Of a DNA stretch of 64,000 bases, positions 9,907 through 20,748 are shown one piece after another. Within the stretch, counting starts at the first letter, position 1. The number at the start of each line of letters is the position of its first letter. The position numbers were made by a program, and so were the translations under genes. The notes under the pieces were generated by a model. The model was given only the letters and a program-made list of their open reading frames with translations, had not been told where the DNA came from and ran no database searches. The stretch is from Pseudogymnoascus destructans. Its lineage: Eukaryota > Ascomycota > Leotiomycetes > Thelebolales > Thelebolaceae. The stretch is from NCBI RefSeq assembly GCF_001641265.1, contig NW_020167530.1, positions 620,001-684,000 on the forward strand, given 5' to 3'.

Positions 9907-11850
9907 ATGTCCGAATCAAATCTCACACCTTCCTCCCTTCATCCAACTCTCACGCAATCGGACAACATTCCACCTCACAGAAATGAATATACCCCAGCTG
10001 AAAATTTAGCCACATCCTTGCCAGAACCCCAAGCGGTGAAGGGCTCTGCGCCATTTAGTGATTCCGCCTTCGCTGGTGAATCCGTGTTCCACGGGCCCTC
10101 GAAACCGCTGCTGCCCTTGAACACAACAAAGAATCCTCCACAAAACCACAATGAAGAACTTACGCCTCCTGCAACTGCCTTAGAAGAAAAAGCTCCACCG
10201 GTCGAGCCGACTGCCACCGACGGGAATTTGGCACCGTTTCTCCAAGCCCCAAAGTCGTTCAAGAACCACCGCAATACCGCACTATCCGTGGACTCCATAC
10301 CCAAACAGACAATCATGAAGGCACTAGCCTCCTCTGCTCGAAGCACAAACCCAGATGCCCCGATGGTATCTTCCCTATCGGGCATACTCGCAGCACAGAA
10401 CGCGAGGGACAGCAGGCCTGGCACATCCTCGTCACAGAAGCTCTCGGCAGCACTATCCGAGCTCGCTTCAAACGCTGCGAAGTGTGGTAGTACACCGGCA
10501 ACCGCCCGGTTTCCCGCATTGCAGTCACCGTGCTTCTACCACCAGCGCTTCGACGATGCCGTGAACATCGACAGGGTTCTCGAGGAGATCAGCGGTGACG
10601 AGTACATGACACACTCGCGCCTGATGCAGACAGCCACGGGTGTGCGCGAGGTCTCAAAACAGCTACAACGACGCCCAATCAAACGTGCTGTCCGCAACGT
10701 CATGATTGTGACGAAAGCAAGGGATAACCAGCTCGTCACCCTGACCAGGAACCTGGCGGAGTGGCTCCTCAGCACACCACGCTACGGATCAGATCTCGGC
10801 GTGAACGTGTACGTCGACGCGAAACTGCGCGACTCTAAGCGCTTCAACGGCGCGGGACTGATCGTAGGAGAGTCGCGTTTCCAGCACATGCTTAAATACT
10901 GGTCACCAGATCTCTGCTGGAGCCAACCGGAGAAGTTCGACTTAGTACTGACGCTTGGCGGCGATGGCACCGTGCTATTCACCTCATGGCTCTTTCAGCG
11001 CATTGTTCCCCCTATTTTGTCCTTCAGCCTCGGTAGCCTCGGCTTCCTGACCAACTTTGAGTTCGACCGGTACAAGTCTCACCTCAACAGGGTGATGGGT
11101 GACGAGGGCATGCGCGTTAACCTGCGCATGCGCTTCACGTGCACGGTGTACCGCGACGGCGCGAATGGTCAGGATATGGAGGAGGGCGAGCAGTTCGAGG
11201 TCCTCAACGAACTGGTCATCGACCGCGGACCATCGCCATATGTATCGAACCTCGAGCTGTATGGCGACAACGAGCTCCTCACTGTTGTCCAAGCTGACGG
11301 CTGCATCTTCTCTACTCCTACTGGTTAGTCCCACTCCTCACCCCCTGCAAAGACCCCCAAAGCTAACATACATCCAGGATCAACGGCCTACTCCCTCTCC
11401 GCTGGCGGCTCTCTAGTCCACCCCGACATCCCCGCCATCCTTCTCACCCCCATCTGCCCACATACGCTCTCCTTCCGCCCCATGGTCCTCTCCGACAGCC
11501 TCCTCCTCCGCGTCTCCATCCCCAAGAACTCGCGCGCAACAGCCTACTGCTCCTTCGACGGCAAGGGCCGCGTCGAGCTCACGCAGGGCGATCACGTCAC
11601 CATCGCCGCCTCGCAGTACCCCTTCCCGACCGTGACGCGCACAGGCGCCGAGTGGTTCGACAGCGTGTCTCGCACGCTGCGGTGGAACACCCGCGGCGCG
11701 ATGCAGAAGGGGTGGAGCGGCGAGGAGGGGAAGGAGGGTGAGGAGGAGCAGGGATGGGATATCGATACCGATTCGGGGTTCTATGGTAGTGAGGGGGATA
11801 GCAGCACGGCGAGCCCGTTGAGGAGGCAGATGAGCTTGTTGGGGATGTGA
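9907..11850 (+). CDS. NAD(H) kinase
   Basis: Exons 9907-11323 and 11378-11850 with a 54-nt intron (GTTAGT, GCTAAC branch, CCAG) encode 629 aa. NAD kinases phosphorylate NAD+ or NADH to make NADP(H). The catalytic domain starts near residue 255. It shows the invariant loop TLGGDGTVLF (Asp in GGDGT, about residue 352) and LSFSLGSLGFLTNF. It then has the NE motif LNELVIDRGPSPY (about 433) and the Gly-rich nucleotide-binding region DGCIFSTPTGSTAYSLSAGG, through which the intron passes. The N-terminal 240 residues are Ser/Pro-rich and probably disordered, as in Utr1-like fungal enzymes, and the C-terminal tail is acidic. No mitochondrial presequence is obvious, so a cytosolic Utr1-type enzyme is more likely than the mitochondrial Pos5 type. 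Confidence 0.93.
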
Positions 11851-12211
11851 GGGAATGACGGGTATGGGATTGGATGGGACGATGTTAGAAATCTAGAGGG
11901 GTCCTCGGGCACGCTCGTTAGGACATTGTTGGGCGTTTTGGCGGGTCTATGGGGACTTATTGCCGTTTATATCGCCGCGGGGACAGATCTCGCTGGTTAG
12001 ATGATTCGATATGAATGTATATGATGGCTAGGACCGGAAACGGCGCCAGTCTCGAGCGAGGCTGGAGCGAGCTGGTCTCCACTGTCAGTTTTTCTGATCA
12101 GTACTACTGTTCACGATGATAATTGTGTGTGTGTTGTGAATATGCTCGCTTCGAATTTTAAAAGGGGCAAGGGGTAACCACCCCCATTATCGATATATAG
12201 GGCTCAGGAGT
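11851..12211. other. Convergent 3' intergenic region
   Basis: Contains the 3' end of the NAD kinase gene on one side and the stop of a truncated minus-strand exon on the other. No open frame of interest. Polyadenylation signals were not assigned. Confidence 0.4.
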
Positions 12212-12351
12212 CTACATCACATCACATCCGACCATAGACTCGAGAGAATTGGGCATCCCGTCCGCTCTGCCATACACAAGCTTGCGTACCCTCTGGATAA
12301 TAGTCTCAATCGTGCCACCAGGCATAGCGCGGAATCGAGGCCCCTTGCTGC
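12212..12351 (-). pseudogene. Orphan terminal exon of a truncated gene
   Basis: On the minus strand a good acceptor (CCCTTCAG at 12352-12359) opens a frame of 45 codons ending in TAG. It contains KGPRFRAMPGGTIETIIQ and ends SLESMVGCDVM, a composition that looks like real protein. Upstream (right of 12.36 kb) no matching coding sequence follows. Instead there are short GGACTGA-rich repeats and then transposon remnants. I read this as the last exon of a host gene whose body was removed or displaced by mobile-element activity. I do not recognise the protein. It could instead be the last exon of a gene with a distant upstream exon, but none is visible in the next 3 kb. Confidence 0.4.
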
Positions 12352-12618
12352 CTGAAGGGTGAGGCGAGGGGTGAGCGAGGGTGAGCTAGGTGAGCAGTGT
12401 TCCGGTCCCTACGGACTGACCTAACTACTAGTAATACGGACTGAGGGTAGTCCCTACGGACTGGATCCACTAATAATACGGACTGGTCGGTATTACGGAC
12501 TGAATTATTGTCATAGTTGCACTACTCGTGCGGCCCAAAAGTCTGTACAGGGTCTGTGCACGGGAGGTGGGTCATTGTAAGTACTTTCGAAAAATAAATA
12601 CATAGAAATGTACATAAT

Positions 12619-12812
12619 CTACCCACGAAAATTGTTACCTCCATTTACTGCAATACACCGCTCTAACTTATCCCTGAACGACGCACATAGTTGAGCAGTT
12701 TTCCTCCCCCATTCTTCCTCAAGAAATACCCTTGCATGAGCTTTCTCAAGCTTACCTCCATTTAAAGGTATATATTCATCAACTCAATCTTTCAGATAAT
12801 CAAAAGCATTCT
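12619..12812 (-). pseudogene. Tc1/mariner-type transposase, 3' fragment
   Basis: A minus-strand frame ending at 12619 reads LEKAHARVFLEEEWGRKTAQ, then LCASFRDKLERCIAVNGG and NNFRG-stop. The pattern 'C-x4-R-x-K-L-x-R-C-I-x-x-x-G' followed by a short basic end is the usual C-terminus of Tc1/mariner (IS630-type) transposases in fungi. The upstream part is cut off exactly where the solo LTR begins at 12813. The DDE catalytic residues are not present. Family assignment rests on my recollection of the C-terminal pattern. Confidence 0.55.
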
Positions 12813-13750
12813 TGTAATGGTGGGTGCACCAGATGTGAGAATCTAGCCACCCAAGGAAGGGATGATTTTACCAAGACAACACACTGTCTTAGGAAAAAGA
12901 GCCAAAGGGTCGTAGCTTAGACTATTCCACAACGCAGCAATCAGGTGTATGATATAGTGGAGTGGTTCAGACAAGTTGCAACAAATGTTGAGTCTGGGAA
13001 CTCAGGGGTAAGTCAGAGGTTAACACCTCACTGACTTTTCAGAAACAAGGAGTAACAAGATGAATGCTTGGAAGCTTGTAAAAGACGTGGAAGTATGTGA
13101 TAGTCAATTTACTGTATTGCCTGCTTGCCCTTTCTTAAGGAAAGGGCAATCCTATTTATGCCAAAGGAGTGTAGTTCTCTCATTTTCCATGACTTTCCAT
13201 GACTCTAACCAGGCTTGGTAAATGTATTAGAAATCAAGTGCGACCCACAACTAGCTTGCTAATCATGTAGTGAACGTAAGAGAATCCCATAGAACCATCT
13301 CTTGGGTTCCTAGCCTATAGGAAGTGAAAAGGAGGTCCAAGGTCAGAGTACCTATAGATAAATTATGTCATAACTTAACCAATCTTGTGGGTAACTAAGG
13401 AGCGATGACGTGTAATGAATCATAGAGGGTTGTAGAAGCTTCTAGAGCTATCGTTCATGTTCCTAGGCCTCTAGTTGGTAGAGATATGCCATGTGGTAGT
13501 ATTGGCCCACCCCCTTAAGGAGGAGATTTTCTTAATAACTTGTTCAATGAGTGTCCAAATGATATGCTGTGATGTATGTAGCATAAACAGATGTAGTAGA
13601 AGAGTTTGCAGCAATCGTTCAGTAGTATTGCTTCTGTTGTTGGTGTGATAAGCCAAGATATGTATGGTGACTTGTAGGTTTGAGGAGGAGATTTCCAAGT
13701 TTGCTCTTGAGTTTGATAGCAAACTGAGTGCAACGAATGTCAGTATGACA
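12813..13750 (-). mobile_element. Solo LTR, family A (minus orientation)
   Basis: A 938-bp sequence that, on the minus strand, starts TGTCATACTGACATTCG and ends CACCATTACA. It matches the copies at 14210-15119 and 46006-46941 over most of its length. TG...CA ends, no coding capacity and dispersed full-length copies identify a solo LTR. Unlike the other two copies it lacks a matching 5-bp duplication: the left flank is ATTCT and the right flank CCCGA. One side has therefore been rearranged after insertion, or the copy arose by recombination between two LTRs. It separates a Tc1/mariner fragment from a fragment of another DNA element. Confidence 0.8.
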
Positions 13751-13978
13751 CCCGAAATGGGCCCGACTCGGTTATCGCAACCCTAGCCCTGATCCATCCA
13801 CCGCAACAGGTCAGCATCGACCCTGAACCCTACACCCTTACCATCCCCCACTATAGTGTAACTCACTATGTGCTCCTCTACTGCTTCGAAACCACACCAA
13901 ATCGGATTTCATGCTTGTAGTGACCGTAACAGTTCTGAGACAGGTTCTTTGAGTATCTAGGTACGGAGGCATCCTTAC
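13751..13978. mobile_element. Truncated copy of the TIR element seen at 50441-52224
   Basis: Starts CCCGAAATGGGCCCGACTCGG (typed in part) and ends AGGCATCCTTAC. It aligns base for base, with scattered substitutions, to the right end of the intact element in the hAT stack (about 51999-52224). The terminal AGGCATCCTTAC is the same inverted-repeat end. The left part is cut by the family-A solo LTR. Next to it, at 13979-14204, a minus-strand frame of 67 codons rich in Arg, Gln and Glu is probably another transposon scrap. I do not recognise it. Confidence 0.7.
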
Positions 13979-14209
13979 AGTTTACCTCCATGTCTATGCC
14001 TTCTTATATGGCGTTGATTCTCCCACTCACTCCTTTCCTGTTCTTCAAGACGCTTTTGTTTACGTCCTTCTACTACTACATCTAAGGACTTTGTATGTAC
14101 AATTATCTTTCTACTAATACTTTTAAGTAATTCATTATAGCATTGACTGTATATCACGAAAATTCCCTGCTCAGTCATCAGGCTGAGGAGATGATCTACA
14201 AAACCGAAG

Positions 14210-15119
14210 TGTCATACTGACATTCGTTGCACCCAGTTTGCTATCAAACTCAAGAGCAAACTTGGAAATCTCCTCCTCAAACCTACAAGTCACTATACAT
14301 ATTTTGGCTTATCACACCAACAACAAGAGCAATACTACTCAACGATTGCTACAACCATCTATGATTCATTACACATCATCGCTCCTTAGTTACTGGGCCG
14401 ATATTACCACATAGCATATCTCTACAACCCTCTATGATTCATTACATGACATCACTCATACTACCACATGACATATCTCTACCAACTAGAGGCCTAGGAG
14501 CATGAACGATAGCTCTAAAAGCTCCTACGAACCTCTATGATTCATTACATGTCATCGCTCTTTAGTTACCCACAAGATTGGTTAAGTTATGACATAATTT
14601 GTCTATGACATAATTTGTCTATAGGGGTACTCTGACCTTGGACCTCCTTTTACTTCCTATAGGCTACGAACCTAAGAGATGGTTCTATGGGATTCTCTTA
14701 CGTCGACTACAGTTACCAAGCCTGGTAAGTCATGGAAAGTCTTGGAAAATGAGAGAACTACATTCCTTTAGCATAAATAGGATTGCCCTTTCCTTAAGAA
14801 AGGGCAAGCAGACAATACAGTAAATCGACTATCACATACTTCCACGTCTTTTCCAAGCTTTCAAGCATTCATCTTGTTACTCCTTGTTTCTGAAAAGTCA
14901 GTGAGGTGTTAACCTCTGACTTACCCCTGAGTTCCCAGACTCAACATTTGTTGCAACTTGTCTGAACCACTTCACTACATCACACACCTGATTGCTGCGT
15001 TGTGGAATAGTCTAAGCTACGACCCTTTGGCTCTGTTTCCTAAGACAGTGTGTTGTCTTAGTAAATTCATCCCTTCCTTGGGCGGCTAGATTCTCACATC
15101 TGGTGCACCCACCATTACA
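14210..15119 (+). mobile_element. Solo LTR, family A (plus orientation), TSD CGAAG
   Basis: A 910-bp copy of the same LTR, flanked by perfect 5-bp direct repeats CGAAG at 14205-14209 and 15120-15124, the signature of retroviral-type integration followed by LTR-LTR recombination. Internally it carries a local rearrangement near 14350-14530, where the segment with CTCTATGATTCATTACA recurs several times. Together with 12813-13750 it forms a large inverted pair with a spacer of 459 bp. Confidence 0.9.
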
Positions 15120-16955
15120 CGAAGTACTAATCTGCTTACGGAATTAAATATGTGTACTATGGATTTAAACTCGATTACAGTGTACGTCCCAGCAACTGCA
15201 TGAGCCTGGGTGAGCAAAAGGACTGTGAAATAAGGCTGGTGGTCCACAATAGTTATTCAAGATACATCTTTTTCCTCTCTAAGTCTAATTCTGTGGACCG
15301 TCTCCACATGATTCTTAAAAAGGATAATGTTGTCAAGAAGTAGCCCTTCGGTCTTGCAAACTGGATGGCAGCATTCATACTTTCCTGGTGTCCTCTTTTC
15401 TAAATGCCTCTCAACGTGGTCCTTCATCTTGTCAGGTTTCGAAAATGTGCGTATGCGCCTGTCATAACTCTGACGATTGTCACCAATACAAAATATACAC
15501 TGAGTTTCCTTGCACTTCACAGGAAATGTTTCAGGAACAGGTGATTCTTCCTTCACCTCGGGGGACCCTCCAAGAGGAGACCCTGAGGACGATTTGCTCA
15601 GCCGTGACTTATGACACTGGACTTCTTGGCGACGAGATAGTGCGACCATTGTGTCAATGGCATGAATCCATCATATGACGATATCACATGCATTCAGATC
15701 CTTAGAAAGGTCGCATATGATTTCTTGAAGCTGGGCCCGTTCTGGCAGCTGGTGCTTGATGACAGGCTCAACATAAGTCGGTGTCACGACTTTTGACCTT
15801 CTTAATGATCTTCTCAAGTTCTTCGTTATGGATACGGTAGAAGTAGTCTCAGCAGTACTCCCTCTTGAGCTCTCACTCAAACGTCTTGGTTACTGTAGCA
15901 ATCTGTCAATTTAATTGACGATATTCTTCACCAGCTTCTGTGCCAATTGAACCCTGAACAAATGCGTGTCCATACAAACGCTTCAGCTCCAAGCGAAGCT
16001 CTTGCTGCTCAAGCTTTAGCTGCACCAGCTCTGGATTGGGCGGGAGGTCATCGCGAACATCGTCGCGCGGGGATCACAAGTGAGACTCATGTGTGTGAAG
16101 GCCCAGAGAAAGCCAGAGTCAGTAGGCTGGTCTAGCACTGCATCTTGAACGATGAATCTGACTTTCTCATTGATGTATGATCCAGAGAATACGCCAGTCT
16201 GGGGATTGTGCCTTAGTATCTGGTCGCGAACTGCTGTCGTCGCAGCCCCTATGCAATCGTCAGTTAAAGCAAGCTATGGTCAATGAGAAGTTTACCGTTA
16301 ACAGCATTTCCTGTGCCTCTGCAAAAACAGTAGCTCATCAACTTCTGCTCAAAACCAGTCGCCCAGCCGAGACGATCAAGGTAGTAAGCGTAGGTCGAGT
16401 AGCGTAGAGCCTTCCACTCCGACGTACGGAACAAATCGCACGAGCGCACCGCCTGACGAAATATAGGCCTTTTAAGCATCTCTGGCTTCCAGTGAATCAA
16501 TACGGCTTTCGTAGGGTGCTGCAGATTACTTGTAAATAAAGGCTCTGCATGCGACGAGCCTTCAACCTCCATTGTACCATCCTTTATTTCGATAGCCAAG
16601 ACATGGCTGATAGGGCATAGTATGGGAAGAGCTTCTTCATGAAAGAGGAAAGTCGTGCTAAAGTTGTGAAGTTAGTTGGGACAAGGGAGGCGCATTGTGG
16701 AGGGACATATGGTTTCAGTTTCCTATCAGCACCTTTGTGATGGGAGAATGTGATCTCCATTCCTAGGAGGTCTCGTTTTCCCGGTGTCAGGTTCCGAACA
16801 ATCCAGAGACGTATATCCTTGTAGCATAAACTCTTATATTCCCGTTCCACGGTGTCTGGGTCAAAGTAATCATCGTCATACTCAGTATCGTTTTTATTTT
16901 CCCATGGCTCTCGCCCTTGATAATTCGGCTCATCTAATCCGTCTCCCTCATCTAC

Positions 16956-17430
16956 TGTAACGCTGACTTCTAAACGATAGAAGACACAGAGGTTCTCTTG
17001 CGTAAAGGTTTACTTATCAGAGGAGGCAGGGGATCAGACACAAAGGCTTCAAGTAACACGTTACTAGTATATAACAAATACTGTATTGAGTTGAGCACGA
17101 AGCTCCTATCTAAGGAAATACTATCTACTTATATAGTGGCGTCGTGCCTAGTGGACTCTTGGGAACTCACTCGAGTCCTCGGAGTCCTGGACTCTTAGGA
17201 CTCTTCTCATCATCCTGCGAGTCCATCACGTGCCTAGTGGACTCCTGGGAACTCACTCGAGTCCTCGGAGTCCTGGACTCTTAGGACTCTTCTCATCATC
17301 CTGCGAGTCCGTCACGTGATACTTTCGGAACTACTATTCCCCGCTGCCCCTCCAGGTACCAGGGCCGGTCTCATGCGACCTCCCTCCTTCCTGTCCTGTA
17401 GTTGGCCAGCCTTCTTGTTCCGTCGTAACA
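16956..17430. mobile_element. Short TGTAA...TAACA element inserted in the DUF3435 pseudogene
   Basis: A 475-bp insertion beginning TGTAACGCTGACTTC and ending CCGTCGTAACA, flanked on both sides by the same 15-bp sequence GTCTCCCTCATCTAC (16941-16955 and 17431-17445). Removing it and one repeat copy rejoins the recombinase frame (acidic DEGD stretch), so it is a genuine insertion. The first 190 bp match 44256-44455 closely. TG...CA ends suggest an LTR, but LTR insertions normally duplicate 4-6 bp, not 15. No coding capacity. It could be a solo LTR, a short non-autonomous retroelement, or an element class I do not know. Confidence 0.7.
17143..17314. repeat. 86-bp tandem duplication within the TGTAA element
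   Basis: Two almost identical 86-bp units (17143-17228, 17229-17314). Each is packed with the hexamers GGACTC and GAGTCC in opposing orientation, so each unit can fold on itself. Confidence 0.85.
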
Positions 17431-19045
17431 GTCTCCCTCATCTACACACCCATCTTCATCCAAGTCATTATCGGCATCCCAGACTTCTGTATGTGGATGT
17501 TTGCGAGAGGTAGTCTTTCCCCCTGCACCCTTTGAGGCGTCAACCAGCTCAACAGGTCGACAGCCTGTATAGATAGACAGGAGCATTATAGTTGCGTACG
17601 TTAACCGTTGGTCCTCAGTCGGAAATATAGAAGTATCCCGAGCCCAGAGGTGAGTGAGGAGGAGAAGGATATCGTCTGCTCCCAACACTGGTTTGGCCTT
17701 CATCGTCCGTCTGAGTTTGAATTCGTCGGCCAAGGTTGTATCTAGATACTACAAGAACGGGTCAGTGCCATGTCTTCCATAAGTAACATTAACTATAAAG
17801 CATACCTTAAACACCTCTTTTGCATCGTTTGTATCCATATGACGCCCATTGATCCGATTATAGAGTTGTTTGAACTGCAGCAGATACTGATGGACAGAGT
17901 TAAATGCCTTAACCTTATAATTCTCGCAGATGAAGCATAGGAACAACATAGTCATCTGTTTATCACATTGTTGAATAGCTCCTCGCACGTCTTCCACACC
18001 CTGAAAAGCGCAGAACCTTATCTCGAGTAAGTGATGGGAGCCTTGAGGGGGAAGTTGTTGACTTACCTGGACCACTTGCGCCAGATGCCTCGGACATTCT
18101 CTTTCGTGGCTTCGGCATCCTTGGGTTTCTGAGATTTGGTGCTGAGCTCTTGTCCCATAACCCGGTAGTCCTCAGTGGTACGCTTAGGCTTCTTTGGCTG
18201 TTGAGCTTGTCTCGTCTGTTTGATGACGAAGTTTATCATGTTCTGCTTCGGAGTAGGCAGTTCCCGGTTGCCCATTACTTTGGTGGACATGATGGGCGAC
18301 TCAGCGATAGACCTGGGATGATGAGATGAACGCAAAGCCCCAAATGCTGAGTCATGGGGGACTGCCTTCACGAGACGAATAAGGGCCTGATGGTGCTCGG
18401 AGTAGGCCACGGGATATCAAGGTATTTAAACAAGTGGCCAGTCCGAGCCACCGGGTGGTCCATCGTGTTGTGGCCCTCATGATCATGATGGGCAGTGGGT
18501 GGTACCTGAAAAGAGAGAAACGGAAAGCAGAAAGCAGACCACAGGGACCAGGAACCAGGAACCGTTTGAAGGGTAACCAACATGGGGGCTGTGATTCGAT
18601 GTGCGATCACGTGCACTTGGGTTTAGTGTGGAGGTAAAGGGTGCGTAAAGCAGCAACCGCACCCTGCCAAATCTAGCAGCTCTGACCCCGAGAAGTGGCT
18701 TTATTGTATAATAACGACAATTCGTATATTGCACTTACTGCACCTATTGCAACCTAATCAATGCTTTGTAAAAGTGAAGTTAGCGAACTATTCTGATGTC
18801 GTACAATCCGGTCCTTAAGGTATGTTGATTGAGATTGTGTCTTAAGTATATTGCATGGAGTTTTAGGTTCCTGTTACGATAGTCATAGAGGTCATGATGC
18901 CAGTCCAGGAAAAGTAATCTAGATTGAATCTAAAGAGAGAAGAAGAAGAAGAAGGAAGGAAGGAAGCTGAGGCTATTCCTCATAACATACAGTTGTCTGC
19001 TTAGCAGTTGTAACCTTGGTGGCTAAGGCTACACCCATAATCCCC

Positions 19046-19108
19046 ATAACAACCGTAACAACCGTAACAACCGTAACAACCGTAACAACCGTAACAACTG
19101 TAACAACT
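19046..19108. repeat. 9-bp tandem repeat (TAACAACCG)n
   Basis: About seven copies of TAACAACCG, the last two drifting to TAACAACTG. On the minus strand this encodes repeated Val-Val-Thr in one frame. A simple minisatellite in non-coding, repeat-rich DNA. Confidence 0.9.
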
Positions 19109-19444
19109 GTAACAAGCTGTGACAAGCTGTGAGCTGTAATCGTAACAGTTCCTAGATCACAGGTAGAGTTGCATAGGTGTTGGCGTACGAAGTCGAATGT
19201 CAAGCTTTGAAATCACATAGTTCAGATCGTACGGAACAAGCCCTATAGCACGAAATCCTACTCGAATGTTTGATTTAATCATTGTCATACGAAATGCTAT
19301 ATGAAAGGCAGGGAAGAAATCTTCTTTCGAGATGTGTGTAATATATACGCTTCTCTGCTTATGCAGAGCTGGCCGTGACCTCTTTGCATGAGATGCGCAA
19401 AGCCGTGGATGAGCTGATTCCCCAACTGATTCCCTGCTAGGGTT

Positions 19445-19720
19445 AGAATTTGATATCTGGAGATTGATTGATGGTCTGAAAGAATCTAGAAGATCTAGCA
19501 GGCTGAACTATAGATTGTAGGTCATCTCTTGTCCGATCCTCACACGCTTGAAAACGCCCTGAAAAGGATATTCTTGGTAGTCTGCGCCTAGAATTGACTC
19601 CGCATCGGCTGGTGAACTCTGAGAAACTGTAGAACATCGGGTCTGTTCTATATGGTCTGACACTGTGTTTGCAGTCTTGTGAGACTGCGAACACAGCGTC
19701 AGCATGGTCCCGTCTTCCAC
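19445..19720 (-). pseudogene. Remnant of an unknown repeat-associated gene
   Basis: A minus-strand frame contains QSHKTANTVSDHIEQTRC, then YQEYPFQGVFKRVRIGQEMT and YNLEF. The aromatic-rich motif 'EYPFQGxxKRxRIG' followed by 'TYNLEF' reminds me of a recurrent uncharacterised protein found in repeat-rich fungal DNA, but I cannot name it. The frame shifts near YNL, and no start or introns can be defined, so I treat it as decayed. Confidence 0.35.
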
Positions 19721-20153
19721 GCGTTGGTTCTGAAGGCTATCCTTTATTTGCTGGCAGTAGCTAATTGGGCCCTTATTCTCGCCGCTGATCGCCTCTATGT
19801 TGTCCTCGTCTTCATTTTCTTGCTCTATTTGCTGGCACTGCTGCTGTTTTATTGTCTTTTCTCACGGTCGTTCTTCACTCAGGCTGCGCCATGTTTCCGT
19901 GTTGTTTTGACTATCCTGGTTCGTCAGATTGCATTGGGAGTGAGCTGCGCTTGAAGGCAGCGATCCTTCTGCTTCTTCTTAAGATTGTTGTGGTTCATCC
20001 TCAATATCGCAGATGCTGCCATGGTTGCACGATCCACCAGCCATCTCGTGCAGTGGGTTATAATGAGAAGGCCTCATTTAGTTGACTATGGCCTTCTTGA
20101 CACCCTGGTGAATTTGATTGTGCCCACTCATTATCCTCTGATTCTGCTTCAAT

Positions 20154-20748
20154 ATGGCTACTGTGAACATGAGCAATTTCAATTTCTACACCCCCAATGC
20201 CGCACCAAAGCTGCCGCTCAAAAAGCTGGCAGCTTCAGAGTTGAACAACCACCGACAGCAACCTTCAGCATTGCGGGATGATCGAAATAACGACTCGTCA
20301 GATGACTCTCTTCCATTATTCGATGAGTTGTTCCGGCCCTACCAAAACAAGTACATCCCCCAAATACTGTCTCAAAACCATGATTCCCTCCACCGCAGAA
20401 GCACGAGCTGTTAGACGAGGACCGCCTGCCAACCAATCCCACAACCTCGAACTTGGCCTATGTGCCAGGCAATACTCAAAGTAGGTTTCTTAGCTCGCTT
20501 TTGTATGCGCATACACCTTACTAATTCCACGCAGGAGAGCCCCTAATTATCGAATATGATAGTGACGATGAAAGTGACAACGAAGCTGAAACTGGAGTTG
20601 CCTCGAGAAATCTCCTTGCCAGCATTGAGGACCAAGACGCGAGCGAGTGGCCTGGCCTCGTAAGATACTGCCTCGACCCTGAGCAGCCTATTTGGCCCGT
20701 CCACTCCTCGAGACTCGGAATACGCCAGTGCCGATTGTTTCTCCAAGG
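20154..20748 (+). pseudogene. Unknown two-exon gene remnant with a frameshift
   Basis: Begins MATVNMSNFNFYTPNAAPKL and continues with an acidic Ser/Asp stretch. After about 20385 the coding signal moves one base into the frame KHELLDEDRLPTNPTT. It crosses a plausible intron (GTAGGT at about 20480, branch TTACTAATTC, GCAG near 20533) into EPLIIEYDSDDESDNEAETG and DASEWPGLVRYCLDPEQPIW before a stop. The acidic, low-complexity composition hints at a nuclear protein, but I recognise no domain. The frameshift suggests a pseudogene, though an unrecognised intron could also explain it. Confidence 0.35.

Larger units (their letters stand above)
15257..18410 (-). pseudogene. DUF3435 tyrosine recombinase (Starship-captain family), decayed
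   Basis: Minus-strand remains of a DUF3435 ('FluG-domain') protein, readable across many exons. In order: an N-terminal Lys/Gln-rich part (18410-18070), and a core-binding segment with ICENYKVKAFNSVHQYLLQF and GRHMDTNDAKEVFK. Next come the catalytic-domain start LLSIYTGCRPVELVDAS, where the Arg is the likely active-site residue, and IRLWIVRNLTPGKRDLLGME with FSHHKGADRK. ILCPISHVLAIEIKDGT and the second Arg region SYCFCRGTGNAVN follow, then SYINEKVRFIVQ, a candidate catalytic Tyr. Last is a C2H2 zinc-binding tail, QCIFCIGDNRQSYDRRIRTF and SKPDKMKDHVERH. Introns with GTAAGT/GTATGC donors remain. Frameshifts (about 16.05 kb), several in-frame stops (15.65-15.95 kb) and a 475-bp insertion (16956-17430) show it is dead. 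Known: DUF3435 recombinases mobilise giant Starship elements, and the family also occurs outside them. Confidence 0.85.

Noticed and set aside
13471..13722. Open frames within the family-A LTRs (also at about 46020-46285)
   Set aside because: They lie entirely inside solo LTRs, are shared by LTR copies only and have no protein similarity. The one at 46 kb is simply an integrase frame running on into the LTR.
12200..18700. An intact Starship element
   Set aside because: The recombinase is dead and no terminal repeats, target-site pair or coherent cargo could be identified in the window.
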